Notes: generated by a model not told the origin, from the sequence alone. A stretch of 64,000 nt of DNA from Serratia proteamaculans (GCF_008830365.1 NZ_WBKI01000006.1:62001-126000), one strand, 5' to 3'. Counted from the first letter of the stretch, positions 26,595 through 37,944 are shown. Numbers and translations: made by a program.

Positions 26595-27059
26595 GATTGC
26601 CTCAAATGAGTTATCCAGCGGCAGGCCACAGCATCAGGCGTGATGACGCGAATAACCAGAATAATGATTGGCGTGACGCGCAGTTCACATGCGTTCAAAC
26701 GCTGACCAAATCCGATCTTGATCACATTGTGCGTTAATGAGAACCTTGGCCGCAACGAGCACAAGCAGTAATTTACTTTTTTTTAACAAGCGTAGCCAGT
26801 ACCCGCCGCTTTTCTGTTCTCATCCAGCAAAAAGAACGCATTAAAATAAGATAATGCCGATATCGACAGTGCAACCTGGTTGCTATCATCACGCAGGTAA
26901 GACAGGACAGTAGGACGGATATTTTTATCAATAAGTGAGATCCCGACGGAGAATCTGCTTTCCCGTCACGGATCAGGGTGTCTCTTGGTGATTGGACTGC
27001 GTATAATACTCCACGATTCATCAGGTTGGTGAGGTTCACGGGTACAGGATGGGGATAGC
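26595..27059. other. Intergenic region between nudE and igaA
   Basis: 465 bp without a convincing gene. It holds the nudE promoter on the minus strand and the igaA promoter. Short minus-strand frames (26561-26764 and 26773-27069) show no ribosome site or known domain. An AT-rich stretch with a run of T near 26770-26783 is present. Confidence 0.5.
27002..27007 (+). promoter_or_regulatory. Consensus -10 element upstream of igaA
   Basis: A perfect TATAAT lies 53 bases upstream of the igaA ATG. No good -35 is seen at 16-18 bp, so strength or start is uncertain. Confidence 0.5.
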
Positions 27060-29192
27060 ATGAGCACAATAGTGTTGATATTGGCCTTAGTGCTTGCCTG
27101 CCTGATTGCCGCCGGCCTGTATCTTTGGTTCAAAGCCCGCAATCAGCCGCTGCTGACGCGTAAGCTGCCTTTTATCAAACCTACACACCGTAAGCTGACC
27201 GGCGAAGAACGCGCCGCCGTTGAGCACTATCTTGGCCAACAAAATAAGCTGAGCAACAAACTGTTGCCCGGCAGCAGCTCATTACCTTCTGCCAAGCTGG
27301 CGCTGACCCCGCAAAGCGACAACGTCTACCCGATCACCCACGCGATCACCCGCTACGGGCTGGCCAGCGATGAACCCAACAAATGGCGCTATTACCTGGA
27401 CGCCGAAGAGGTCCATCTGCCGCCGTTCTGGGAGCAGTACATCAGCGCCGATAACCATGTGGAAGTGATTAAAACCCAAACGCTGCCGCTGGTGATCTCT
27501 CTCAACGGGCATTCGCTGAAAGACCATATTCACGATCGGCCACTGCCGCCAATGGTGAAGGCGAGTTCCAACCAAAACGCCTCTATTCGCAAGGAAGAGA
27601 GCGAGCACGTCGAACTGGTGAACATCCGCAAGGAAACGCCGGAAGAACACGCACTCAATCGTCCGAACGGTATCAAGGAAGCCGCCATCATCTCGGCCGC
27701 CCTGCTGCTGCTGTTCTTCAGCCTGATCAGCCCGGTGGTGGTGATCCCCTGGATGATTGTCGTCGCCGTGCTGATGATCGCCTGGGGCTGCTGGAACCTG
27801 TTCCGCCGCCCGGCCACACGCGAACTGAAAGAAGTGCACTGCCTGCGGGGCACCCCCAAGCGTTGGGGGCTGTTTGGCGAATCCAATCAGGGGCAAATCA
27901 GCAACATTTCACTCGGCATCATCGATCTGATTTACCCGCCACACTGGCAGCCTTACGTTACCCAGGATCTGGGTAAAACCACCGACGTGGATATTTACCT
28001 TAACCGTCAGGTGCTGCGACAGGGACGCTTCCTTTCGCTGCACGATGAGGTGAGAAACTTCCCACTGCAGCAATGGGGCCGAAATGCGGTGCTGATGGCC
28101 AGTTCGCTCCTGGTACTGCTGCTGTTGCTGACCTATATCCCACTGAGTCTGCCGCTCAAGCTGAGCATGGCCTGGCTGCAGGGTGCACAAAAAATAGAAG
28201 TCACCAACGTGCAGGCATTGGAAGGCACAACGCTGCGCATCGGGGACACGCTGAAGGCCCAGGGCACAGGCATGTGCTATGTGCCGCCGTTAACCAGTGG
28301 CACACGCTCTTCCAGCTTTATGCCATTCGACTGCTCAGGCATTTACTGGAACAACGCGGCCCCCCTGCCGCAGCCGGAATCGGAAGTCATCGACAAGGCC
28401 TCTGCCCTGCTGGCGACGGTCAATGACCAGTTGCACCCTGACGGCACCGAACAAAAGCTCAACCCGCAGTTGGCCAGCGCGATCGAAAAATCCGGCATGA
28501 TCCTGCTGGATGATTTTTCGGATATTGTGCTGAAAACGCAAGATTTGTGTCAGGCAGACAATGATTGTGTCCGGCTGAAGAACGCACTGGTGAACCTGGG
28601 TAACGTCAAAAACTGGGGCACTCTGGTGAAACGCGCCAAATCTGGCTCGCTGCAAGGGGTGAATGTGTTATTGCGCCCGGTAAGTGCCGAATCGCTGGAA
28701 AGCCTGACCAAGGTGGCTGCATCCTCATTCGTCTACAGTGAAACCCGGCAGGCCGCCGCCGCACTCAACAGCCCACCGCCCGGCGGATTCCTGATCAGTA
28801 GCGATGAAGGTAAACAGCTGGTGAATCACCCGCAGCCAACGGTGCCGCTAAACGAATACAACGCGCTTGACCAATGGAATGAGCTGCAACGCCTTGCCAG
28901 TATGTTGCTGCATACGCCGTTCGAAGCGCAGGGCGTGATCACCAATATCAGCGTCGATGCCAACGGCACCCGCCATATTTCGCTGCACAGCGAGCCGGAT
29001 ATCATCACCCTGTGGCGTTATCTCGGCACCAGCCTGTTGCTACTGACGGTCGCCGTGGTTTTGGGTTACAACACCTGGCGACTGGTACAGCGTCGTCGCA
29101 GCAATCAGCACCGGATTGCCGATATCCAGCGCTACTACGAAAGTTGCTTTAACCCGCAGTTCGCCCCGATGTCATTGCGGCCGATGCCCTGA
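27060..29192 (+). CDS. igaA: IgaA, inner-membrane negative regulator of the Rcs stress pathway
   Basis: 710 residues. Several membrane segments are visible: an N-terminal helix (IVLILALVLACLIAAGLYLW), a pair near residues 205-245 (AAIISAALLLLFFSLISPVV and VIPWMIVVAVLMIAWGCW), one near 345 (AVLMASSLLVLLLLLTYIPL) and one near 655 (LGTSLLLLTVAVVLGYNTW). Between the last two lies a large periplasmic domain with the motif LKAQGTGMCYVPP and paired cysteines. In Salmonella and E. coli (YrfF) IgaA holds RcsD in check and is essential unless rcs is inactive. It is transcribed alone from the promoter region before it. Confidence 0.94.
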   Translation: MSTIVLILALVLACLIAAGLYLWFKARNQPLLTRKLPFIKPTHRKLTGEERAAVEHYLGQQNKLSNKLLPGSSSLPSAKLALTPQSDNVYPITHAITRYGLASDEPNKWRYYLDAEEVHLPPFWEQYISADNHVEVIKTQTLPLVISLNGHSLKDHIHDRPLPPMVKASSNQNASIRKEESEHVELVNIRKETPEEHALNRPNGIKEAAIISAALLLLFFSLISPVVVIPWMIVVAVLMIAWGCWNLFRRPATRELKEVHCLRGTPKRWGLFGESNQGQISNISLGIIDLIYPPHWQPYVTQDLGKTTDVDIYLNRQVLRQGRFLSLHDEVRNFPLQQWGRNAVLMASSLLVLLLLLTYIPLSLPLKLSMAWLQGAQKIEVTNVQALEGTTLRIGDTLKAQGTGMCYVPPLTSGTRSSSFMPFDCSGIYWNNAAPLPQPESEVIDKASALLATVNDQLHPDGTEQKLNPQLASAIEKSGMILLDDFSDIVLKTQDLCQADNDCVRLKNALVNLGNVKNWGTLVKRAKSGSLQGVNVLLRPVSAESLESLTKVAASSFVYSETRQAAAALNSPPPGGFLISSDEGKQLVNHPQPTVPLNEYNALDQWNELQRLASMLLHTPFEAQGVITNISVDANGTRHISLHSEPDIITLWRYLGTSLLLLTVAVVLGYNTWRLVQRRRSNQHRIADIQRYYESCFNPQFAPMSLRPMP

Positions 29193-29288
29193 GTCATTCG
29201 CCGGCCTGCGCCCTGTCATTTGCTTATGCTACGCTAACGCTATTATTCTTATCCTGCGGACCGCCGACGGTTCGCCAATGGAGTTTTC

Positions 29289-29966
29289 ATGGTTCCCGAG
29301 TTTGACTGGCGTGAGATTGATACCGTGCTGCTGGATATGGACGGTACCCTGCTCGATCTGGAGTTCGACAGCCACTTTTGGCTCAGCCTGGTGCCACAGG
29401 CCCTGAGCGAGCAGCGTGCCATTCCCTTCGATAAAGCGCGTGAAATTATTCACCAGGAATATCTGGCAGTACAGCACACCATGAACTGGTACTGCTTCGA
29501 TTACTGGAGCGAACGGCTGGACATGGATATTTACCGCATGACCAGCGAGGTTGGCAGCCGCGCCCGTCTGCGTGAAGATACCGAGCCGTTTTTACAGGCA
29601 TTACGTGCGGCGGGTCACCGGACTATTTTGTTGACCAACGCCCATCCACACAGCCTGGCGGTAAAAATTGAGCATACCGGTTTGGATCGGCACCTTGATT
29701 TATTACTTTCTACCCACACATTTGGTTATCCGAAAGAAGATCAGCGTTTGTGGCAGGCAGTGCAGCAACATACCGGTTTTGATCCGCAGCGCACGCTGTT
29801 TGTCGACGACGGTGAACCTATTCTGGATGCCGCCCGCACCTTCGGCATTCGCTACTGCCTGGGTGTGCAGAACCCTGACTCCAGCATGGCGGAGAAAACC
29901 TTCCAGCATTACCCATCGATGCGCGATTACCGCCTGTTGATACCGGCGCTAGCCAGGGGGAATTGA
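29289..29966 (+). CDS. yrfG: GMP/IMP nucleotidase YrfG (HAD family)
   Basis: 225 residues. HAD motif I is TVLLDMDGTLLDLEFDSHFW near residue 12, motif II is TILLTNAHPHSLAVKIEHTG, and the acidic motif is TLFVDDGEPILDAARTFG. The E. coli relative dephosphorylates purine nucleoside monophosphates. The stop TGA overlaps the hslR ATG by one base, so yrfG-hslR-hslO probably form one transcript. Confidence 0.92.
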   Translation: MVPEFDWREIDTVLLDMDGTLLDLEFDSHFWLSLVPQALSEQRAIPFDKAREIIHQEYLAVQHTMNWYCFDYWSERLDMDIYRMTSEVGSRARLREDTEPFLQALRAAGHRTILLTNAHPHSLAVKIEHTGLDRHLDLLLSTHTFGYPKEDQRLWQAVQQHTGFDPQRTLFVDDGEPILDAARTFGIRYCLGVQNPDSSMAEKTFQHYPSMRDYRLLIPALARGN

Positions 29967-30385
29967 TGAAAGTGAAAGGGAAAGGAAAAGCAACGGACGA
30001 CGAAGCCGTTCGGCTGGACAAGTGGCTTTGGGCGGCACGTTTCTATAAGACCCGCGCACTGGCCCGGGACATGATTGACGGCGGCAAGGTGCACTACAAC
30101 GGACAGCGCGGCAAGCCGAGCAAAATTGTCGAGCTTAACGTCGAGATCAAACTGCGTCAGGGAAATGAAGAACGCACGGTGATCGTGTTGGCTTTGACCA
30201 GCCAACGGCGCGGCGCCGACGAGGCGCAGCAAATGTATCAGGAAACTGAGGCCAGCATCGTCAACCGAGGGAAAGTGGCGCTCGCGCGCAAGATGAATGC
30301 GCTGACCATGCCGCATCCGGACCGCCGTCCGGACAAGAAAGAGCGGCGCGACCTGATTAAATTTAAATTTGGTGAGCAGGAATAA
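29966..30385 (+). CDS. hslR: Ribosome-associated heat-shock protein Hsp15
   Basis: 139 residues, S4-type RNA-binding domain (VRLDKWLWAARFYKTRALAR DM... GGKVHYNGQRGKPSKIV). It binds free 50S subunits carrying nascent chains and helps recycle them after heat stress. The ATG at 29966 has AGGGGG 5-10 bases before it; a TTG three bases earlier is the only upstream option. The lysine- and arginine-rich C-terminus (RRPDKKERRDLIKFKFGEQE) fits the family. Confidence 0.94.
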   Translation: MKVKGKGKATDDEAVRLDKWLWAARFYKTRALARDMIDGGKVHYNGQRGKPSKIVELNVEIKLRQGNEERTVIVLALTSQRRGADEAQQMYQETEASIVNRGKVALARKMNALTMPHPDRRPDKKERRDLIKFKFGEQE

Positions 30386-30410
30386 ACCCTCACCGCAATG
30401 AGAGAAAACT

Positions 30411-31289
30411 ATGTCTAACCATGACCAATTACACCGTTACCTGTTTGAAAACTACGCGGTGCGCGGTGAGCTGGTTACCGTCAGCGAAACCTATCAGCAG
30501 GTTCTGAACAACCACGACTATCCGGCACCGGTCAAGAAATTGCTGGGTGAACTGCTGGTTGCCACCAGCCTGCTGACCGCAACGTTGAAGTTCGACGGCG
30601 ACATCACCGTGCAGTTGCAGGGCGACGGTCCGCTGAAGCTGGCGGTGATTAACGGCAACAACCGCCAGGAAATGCGTGGCGTGGCGCGCGTACAGAGCGA
30701 AATCGCTGATGACAGCACGCTGCATCAGATGATCGGCAATGGCGTCATGGTGATCACCATCGCCCCCTCTGAAGGCGAGCGCTATCAAGGCGTGGTAGCA
30801 CTGGAAGGCGAAACGCTGGCCGAGTGCCTCGAGGCTTACTTCCGCCAGTCCGAGCAGTTGCCAACCCGCCTGTTCATCCGTACCGGTGAGTCTGAAGGCC
30901 AACCGGCTGCGGGCGGCATGCTGCTGCAGGTCCTGCCGGCGCAGGACGGTAACGCCGATGATTTCGATCATCTGGTGCAACTGACCAACACGGTGAAAAG
31001 CGAAGAGCTGTTCGGCCTGCCGGCCAACGAAGTGCTGTATCGCCTGTACCACCAGGAAGAAGTCACCCTGTATGAACCGCAAGACGTGATCTTCCGTTGC
31101 ACCTGTTCACGCCAGCGTTGCGCTGATGCGCTGATTACCCTGCCGGCGGAAGAAGTGGCCCAGATGCTCGAACAGGATGGCAATATTGATATGCACTGCG
31201 ATTACTGCGGCAATCACTATGTGTTTGACGCCGTGGATGTTGCCGCCTTGTACACTGGTAACACCGACGAAAGTGAGCAGTTGCACTAA
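30411..31289 (+). CDS. hslO: Redox-regulated chaperone Hsp33
   Basis: 292 residues. Holdase chaperone turned on by oxidative unfolding. The core begins [19 protein letters not shown]; the C-terminal zinc switch has the four cysteines as CTC in [12 protein letters not shown] and CDYC in [12 protein letters not shown], the CxC and CxxC pattern of E. coli (Cys232, 234, 265, 268). It lies 25 bases after hslR and shares its heat-shock context. Confidence 0.96.
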   Translation: MSNHDQLHRYLFENYAVRGELVTVSETYQQVLNNHDYPAPVKKLLGELLVATSLLTATLKFDGDITVQLQGDGPLKLAVINGNNRQEMRGVARVQSEIADDSTLHQMIGNGVMVITIAPSEGERYQGVVALEGETLAECLEAYFRQSEQLPTRLFIRTGESEGQPAAGGMLLQVLPAQDGNADDFDHLVQLTNTVKSEELFGLPANEVLYRLYHQEEVTLYEPQDVIFRCTCSRQRCADALITLPAEEVAQMLEQDGNIDMHCDYCGNHYVFDAVDVAALYTGNTDESEQLH

Positions 31290-31304
31290 GTAGCACCCCA
31301 TATC

Positions 31305-31327
31305 GGCGGGCGCGCCTTGCGCCTGCC
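31305..31327 (+). terminator. Likely terminator after hslO
   Basis: GGCGGGCGC / GCGCCTGCC stem with one mismatch and a 5-base loop, then TGTTTACT. The T-tract is weak. Confidence 0.5.
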
Positions 31328-31485
31328 TGTTTACTCCGTTTGCACGTTTGCTTTTTTCCGTGTGCTATCTCTCAGTTCGTAACGAAAAACCGACTAAAAC
31401 GTTAAATATTTGATACCTATCGCGGTTACTCGCTGCTGAATCCCTACAATTGGCGCCAGAAATTCTGTGACCAAGGAGTAGTGAC

Positions 31486-33105
31486 ATGCGTGTTAAAGGT
31501 ATAACCCCTCAGGATCTGGCCGCTTATGGGATTCATAACGTCGGCGAAATCGTTCACAACCCAAGTTATGACTTGCTGTTTAAGGAAGAAACAGACCCAT
31601 CTCTGGAAGGTTTTGAGCGTGGGGTCGTAACCAAGCTGGGTGCTGTATCCGTCGACACCGGTATTTTTACCGGCCGTTCCCCGAAAGATAAATATATCGT
31701 CCGTGACGACATCACCCGCGACACCGTCTGGTGGGCCGATCAGGGTAAAGGCAAAAACGACAACAAACCCCTCAGCCCGGAAATCTGGGCAGACCTGAAA
31801 CAGCTGGTCACCACGCAACTCTCCGGCAAACGCCTGTTTGTGGTAGATACCTTCTGTGGTGCCAACGCCGACTCCCGCCTGAAAGTCCGCTTTATTACCG
31901 AGGTCGCCTGGCAGGCGCACTTTGTTAAAAACATGTTCATTCGCCCGACCGACGAAGAGCTGCTGGATTTCGAACCGGACTTCGTCGTCATGAACGGTGC
32001 CAAATGCACCAACCCGAACTGGCAGCAACAGGGCCTGAACTCGGAAAACTTTGTCGCTTTCAACCTGACCGAGCGCATGCAGCTGATTGGCGGCACCTGG
32101 TACGGCGGCGAAATGAAAAAGGGTATGTTCTCCATCATGAACTACCTGCTACCGCTGAAAGGCATCGCCTCAATGCACTGCTCGGCCAACGTGGGCGAGA
32201 AAGGCGACGTGGCGGTATTCTTCGGCCTGTCCGGCACCGGCAAAACCACCCTGTCCACCGATCCAAAACGCCAGCTGATTGGCGATGACGAGCACGGTTG
32301 GGACGACGACGGCGTGTTTAACTTCGAAGGTGGCTGCTACGCCAAAACCATCAAGCTGTCTGAAGAAGCCGAGCCGGATATCTATCATGCGATCAAACGC
32401 GACGCGCTGCTGGAAAACGTCACCGTGCTGGCTGACGGCACGATAGATTTCAACGACGGTTCGAAAACCGAGAACACCCGCGTTTCCTACCCGATCTATC
32501 ACATCCAGAATATCGTGAAGCCGGTATCCAAAGCGGGCCACGCCACCAAGGTGATCTTCCTGACCGCAGACGCCTTCGGCGTACTGCCACCGGTATCTCG
32601 CCTGACCGCTAACCAGACCCAGTACCACTTCCTGTCTGGCTTTACCGCCAAACTGGCCGGTACCGAGCGCGGTGTGACCGAGCCAACGCCAACCTTCTCC
32701 GCCTGCTTCGGCGCAGCCTTCCTGTCGCTGCACCCAACTCAGTACGCCGAAGTGCTGGTGAAACGCATGCAAGCCGCCGGCGCGCAAGCCTATCTGGTGA
32801 ATACCGGCTGGAACGGCACCGGCAAACGTATCTCGATCAAGGATACCCGCGGCATTATCGACGCGATCCTCAGCGGTGAAATCGATAAGGCAGAAACCAT
32901 TACTCTGCCGATCTTCGATTTGGCGATGCCAACCTCACTGCCGGGCGTTAACCCGGATATCCTGGATCCACGTGCTACTTACGCCAGCATTGAGCAATGG
33001 CAAGAGAAGGCACAGGATCTGGCCGAGCGTTTTGTCACCAACTTTGACAAATACACCGATACACCGGCAGGTGCCGCGCTGGTCAGCGCCGGTCCAAAAC
33101 TGTAA
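31486..33105 (+). CDS. pckA: Phosphoenolpyruvate carboxykinase (ATP)
   Basis: 539 residues. First committed step of gluconeogenesis: oxaloacetate plus ATP gives phosphoenolpyruvate and CO2. Motifs are [15 protein letters not shown], the PEPCK signature and kinase P-loop [20 protein letters not shown] near residue 250, and [20 protein letters not shown]. Length matches E. coli PckA (540). The ATG has AAGGAG 8-13 bases upstream; a -10-like TACAAT is at 31445-31450. The usual neighbour envZ is separated from it by an inserted toxin-antitoxin pair. Confidence 0.97.
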   Translation: MRVKGITPQDLAAYGIHNVGEIVHNPSYDLLFKEETDPSLEGFERGVVTKLGAVSVDTGIFTGRSPKDKYIVRDDITRDTVWWADQGKGKNDNKPLSPEIWADLKQLVTTQLSGKRLFVVDTFCGANADSRLKVRFITEVAWQAHFVKNMFIRPTDEELLDFEPDFVVMNGAKCTNPNWQQQGLNSENFVAFNLTERMQLIGGTWYGGEMKKGMFSIMNYLLPLKGIASMHCSANVGEKGDVAVFFGLSGTGKTTLSTDPKRQLIGDDEHGWDDDGVFNFEGGCYAKTIKLSEEAEPDIYHAIKRDALLENVTVLADGTIDFNDGSKTENTRVSYPIYHIQNIVKPVSKAGHATKVIFLTADAFGVLPPVSRLTANQTQYHFLSGFTAKLAGTERGVTEPTPTFSACFGAAFLSLHPTQYAEVLVKRMQAAGAQAYLVNTGWNGTGKRISIKDTRGIIDAILSGEIDKAETITLPIFDLAMPTSLPGVNPDILDPRATYASIEQWQEKAQDLAERFVTNFDKYTDTPAGAALVSAGPKL

Positions 33106-33129
33106 AACCTTCTTTTTACAGCTTCAGCC

Positions 33130-33155
33130 AAGGCGTGGATCCCACGCCTTTTTTT
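33130..33155 (+). terminator. Intrinsic terminator after pckA
   Basis: AAGGCGTGG / CCACGCCTT stem, 3-base loop, then a run of seven T. Confidence 0.9.
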
Positions 33156-33231
33156 ATTTTTATCGGTTGTTATTTAATCAACGCAAAGGGATGATAATGC
33201 AGTGCAATCATTGATAGCAAAGGAGGTTTCA

Positions 33232-33495
33232 ATGGCTACCATAACCGTCAGGAATCTGGACGACGAAGTAAAAGAGTTGCTGCGCGTTTCGGCAGCGAAA
33301 AATGGCCATTCCATGGAGGAGGAAGCTCGTATGATTTTGAAACAGGCCTTATTGAAAAAACAACCACGCTATGGGTTAGGGACCTGGATGCATCAACATT
33401 TTGCCGAGTTGGGTGGCGTTGAACTGGAGATCCCGCCGCGTGATAAAACACCTCCGCGCATTGTCACCTTTGACGACGACGACGACCAGGTATGA
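33232..33495 (+). CDS. FitA/VapB-type antitoxin (ribbon-helix-helix)
   Basis: 87 residues. The N-terminus MATITVRNLDDEVKELLRVS followed by AAKNGHSMEEEARMILKQAL is the Arc/MetJ ribbon-helix-helix domain of FitA-like antitoxins, which bind their own operator as dimers. The C-terminal part (RYGLGTWMHQHF ... TFDDDDDQV) would wrap the toxin. The ATG at 33232 has AGGAGG 6 bases before it; a longer frame from 33202 is not needed. It overlaps the toxin gene by 4 bases. The pair sits between pckA and envZ, where other Enterobacterales have nothing, and looks acquired. Confidence 0.9.
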   Translation: MATITVRNLDDEVKELLRVSAAKNGHSMEEEARMILKQALLKKQPRYGLGTWMHQHFAELGGVELEIPPRDKTPPRIVTFDDDDDQV

Positions 33496-33971
33496 TTATT
33501 CTCGATACCAATGTAGTTTCAGAAACGTTGCGCCTCAATCCGCACTACAACGTCCTCACATGGCTGAATGAAAAAGACAACGATGAGCTTTATCTAAGTG
33601 CGATAGTTCTCGCCGAGCTGTTCAGTGGGGTTACCTGTATACCTGAAGGTAAACGGCAGCGCGAATTCAAACATAAGCTGGCGGAGGCGGTGCAGATAAG
33701 ATTTGATGAGCAAATTCTGCCATTTGATACACTTTGCGCACTGCAATACGCGGAACTTATGGGGAAAAATCAGCGTCAGGGCCGGCTAATGAGCATGGCG
33801 GACACCCAAATCGCCGCCACCTGCCTGCATTACGGTGCCGCCCTGGCCACGCGTAATACCAAAGACTTTATCCATTGCGGAATTGAATTAATCGACCCCT
33901 GGCAAGCCAGCACCGGTCGGCGTCTGCATGAAGAAGCGGCGGAATATTACGTCATGAGCAGAAAACCCTGA
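33492..33971 (+). CDS. FitB/VapC-type PIN-domain toxin
   Basis: 159 residues, a PIN-domain ribonuclease. It starts MIILDTNVVSETLR, and the acidic active-site residues are visible as Asp5, Glu42 (IVLAELFSG), Asp104 (LMSMADTQIAAT) and Asp125 (RNTKDF), as in FitB. Such toxins cleave RNA, often specific tRNAs, when the antitoxin is lost. The 20-residue tail after LIDPW is longer than that of typical VapC. The ATGA overlap with the antitoxin gene couples them. The target RNA cannot be read from sequence. Confidence 0.9.
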   Translation: MIILDTNVVSETLRLNPHYNVLTWLNEKDNDELYLSAIVLAELFSGVTCIPEGKRQREFKHKLAEAVQIRFDEQILPFDTLCALQYAELMGKNQRQGRLMSMADTQIAATCLHYGAALATRNTKDFIHCGIELIDPWQASTGRRLHEEAAEYYVMSRKP

Positions 33972-33993
33972 CAGGGTAGCCTCACTGTCAGGG
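33966..33993. terminator. Hairpin between the toxin gene and envZ
   Basis: A 9-bp perfect stem CCCTGACAG / CTGTCAGGG with a 10-base loop spans the toxin stop codon and the gap to the convergent envZ. No T-run follows, so termination by itself is unsure. Confidence 0.45.
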
Positions 33994-33995
33994 GA

Positions 33996-36082
<2,087 letters not shown>

Positions 36083-36500
36083 TGTATTACTCCCAAAGGC
36101 TGTATTGCCTGACGTGAATATTGTTAAAAAACCATGCCAATTCGGACAGCGATTATTGGTATATATTCTAGTCTAAATTGTTACAAAGCTTATTCTTTTA
36201 CCGAGTTATCAATATCTTTCATTCAACAAGCCAATTAATCCACTCGATATTGTCTCGTTTCGCCGGAAAAAGCGCCCTCAGCCACTCGGCAAAATGACAT
36301 CATCGTCGCGGGCTGCAGGGGACTGTCGCTCAAATTAACGACGTATTTATAAGCTGATTAACCCTGACTCCGGCTATCGTACCGTCAGTCTAAGCCGGGA
36401 GTGACAATGCACCTAATGTTCTGCCGCGCATTCATCAGCGGTATTTTCATCATCGCGTTGGAACAAGCCGCGTATTTCCCCCGTAGCCATTGATTGCCGC
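36083..36500. other. ompR upstream region
   Basis: About 420 bp. The part next to ompR is AT-rich and should contain its promoter. Further out, 36235-36340 on the minus strand is a short open stretch ending in a stop whose residues (LSDSPLQPATMMSFCRVAEG) vaguely resemble a LysR C-terminus, but it is too short and weak to call. Confidence 0.45.
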
Positions 36501-36745
36501 GATCATGATGAGCACGTTCATGCCATCAGTCTGCGTTACATAAACCCGGCCAACCGATTGGGCCATTCCGACCCTCGGCACCGTCATCACGCTGCTGCCC
36601 AAGGGGTTTACCAGTCTTTATCAGCCTGGCAATGCCAGCCAGGTACTGGTGGTGATGGAGGGGGGGCTGGAAATACGGCTGACAGGAGGGATCCACTTCC
36701 GGTTAAAACCGAAAGATATCTTTGCGCTGCCTTCATGGCTCAGCT
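36501..36745 (+). pseudogene. Gentisate 1,2-dioxygenase fragment (cupin), frameshifted and truncated
   Basis: Two frames joined by a shift near 36550 read like the cupin core of a gentisate 1,2-dioxygenase: first EHVHAISLRYINPA, then, in the next frame, DWAIPTLGTVITLLPKGFTS, LYQPGNASQVLVVMEGGLEI and KPKDIFALPSWLSYR. The LRYxNP and PTLG..LLPKGF stretches and the LPSW motif are family hallmarks. There is no start, the N-terminal two fifths cannot be found, and the C-terminus breaks off into the next fragment. Not a working gene. Confidence 0.75.
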
Positions 36746-37105
36746 ATCGGCATAGACATGACCGTCCGCGGTTCGGAATTTCCCTCTTTCCGGAAGTCGG
36801 CCGATGGGTTTTCGGTGTTGGGCCCGTGGATTGTCACCCCTGACGAAATCGGCGATCCGAACGCGTTGGATCTCAGTATTCGGGTGAATGGCCAACTCAG
36901 GCAGCACTCCAACACCCGCCACCTGATTTATAACGTACAGCGCCTGATTGCCTATGCCTCGACGATGTTTACCCTGTGGCCGGGCGATGTAATTTATACC
37001 GGTACGCCGTCCGGCGTCTCGCCGATACAGGCCGGTGACCGTATCGAGGTCAGCATCGAGCGCATCGGTGCGATGTCGGTCACGATAGCCGACAGCACAC
37101 CCTGA
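36743..37105 (+). pseudogene. C-terminal half of a fumarylacetoacetate hydrolase-family protein
   Basis: An open frame of about 120 codons to the TGA at 37103 matches the C-terminal part of FAH-family enzymes (fumarylpyruvate or maleylpyruvate hydrolase type): AIGIDMTVRGSEFPSFRKSA, FSVLGPWIVTPDEIGDPNAL, and GDVIYTGTPSGVSPIQAGD. The N-terminal half is missing: upstream DNA is the dioxygenase fragment in another frame. FAH enzymes do the last hydrolysis in gentisate catabolism, so the two fragments point to one deleted operon. A short product could start at 36722 but would lack part of the active site. Confidence 0.8.
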
Positions 37106-37191
37106 CAAACCCTATTTTCGATGCCTCTGGCCCCGTATCTGTCGTACACTTCGCGCTATAGGTTCCACTATTGCCACGGTAACAAGCTTGT

Positions 37192-37665
37192 ATGAGAACA
37201 CCGCTGATCACCCGTGAAGGGTACGACAAACTTAAACAAGAGCTGGATTACCTCTGGCGGGAAGATCGGCCAGAGGTCACCAAAAAAGTGACCTGGGCCG
37301 CCAGCCTTGGCGACAGAAGTGAAAATGCCGATTATCAGTACAACAAGAAACGGCTGCGGGAGATCGATCGCCGCGTGCGCTACCTGACCAAATGCCTCGA
37401 GCAGTTGAAGGTCGTCGACCATTCGCCGCAGCAGGAAGGTAAAGTGTTCTTTGGTGCCTGGGTAGAGGTGGAAAACGAAGACGGTGAGATTAAACGCTTT
37501 CGCATCGTCGGCTATGACGAGATTTTTGGCCGTCGGGACTATATCTCCATCGATTCACCGATGGCCCGCGCTCTGCTGAAAAAAGAAGTGGGTGATGCCG
37601 CCACGGTCAACACCCCGGCGGGAGATGCGCTGTGGTATGTGAATGAGATCGAGTACGTAAAATAG
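37192..37665 (+). CDS. greB: Transcription elongation factor GreB
   Basis: 157 residues. The N-terminal coiled coil (REGYDKLKQELDYLWREDRP ... TWAASLGDRSENADYQYNKK) carries the acidic residues at its tip that act in the RNA polymerase secondary channel to rescue backtracked complexes by transcript cleavage. The C-terminal FKBP-like domain follows (FRIVGYDEIFGRRDYISIDS PMARALLKK). Length equals E. coli GreB (158). It keeps its place between ompR and tex. Confidence 0.95.
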   Translation: MRTPLITREGYDKLKQELDYLWREDRPEVTKKVTWAASLGDRSENADYQYNKKRLREIDRRVRYLTKCLEQLKVVDHSPQQEGKVFFGAWVEVENEDGEIKRFRIVGYDEIFGRRDYISIDSPMARALLKKEVGDAATVNTPAGDALWYVNEIEYVK

Positions 37666-37944
37666 AACTGACGACTGACATGTCTATATTAGGGAGAGCG
37701 TGCCGAAGGGGTCGTAGCGGGCTTGCCCACCAGAGTGCCCCTCGGTGCGCTAGGCCCGAGTATCTCGGACTAAAATCAAACTTATAAGATTTCGGCTTTT
37801 TCCTAGCGGGCGTCCGCCGCCGCAGTACAGGCCGCTTTACGTGCCATGGCTGCCGAGAGGCGGCCCGCTTCACTGGCATTTTCCGCGCGCAATCCGTATA
37901 ACTGTCCCCCTGTTTACTCACCATTATCAACAGATACCAGACCT
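37666..37944. other. Structured intergenic region between greB and tex
   Basis: 279 bp without a gene. Several nested inverted repeats: AGCG..CCGA.GGGG (37697-37711) against CCCCTCGG..CGCT (37738-37752), a hairpin CCGAG-TAT-CTCGG (37757-37769), and CTAGG (37750) against CCTAG (37802). TAGCGGGC occurs twice, at 37715 and 37804. Function unknown. Confidence 0.5.

Noticed and set aside
26773-27069. 98-codon minus-strand frame before igaA
   Set aside because: It covers the igaA promoter, starts inside igaA, and has an ordinary shadow composition.
36649-36843. 64-codon frame as a small cupin gene
   Set aside because: It is the second part of the frameshifted dioxygenase fragment and runs into unrelated frame after 36745.
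37690-37815. tRNA or tmRNA-like gene in the greB-tex gap
   Set aside because: Hairpins are present, but no cloverleaf with the invariant T-loop bases or a CCA end could be built.
37846-37944. Upstream extension of tex by 33 codons
   Set aside because: It crosses the structured gap and does not match the family N-terminus; the ATG at 37945 does.
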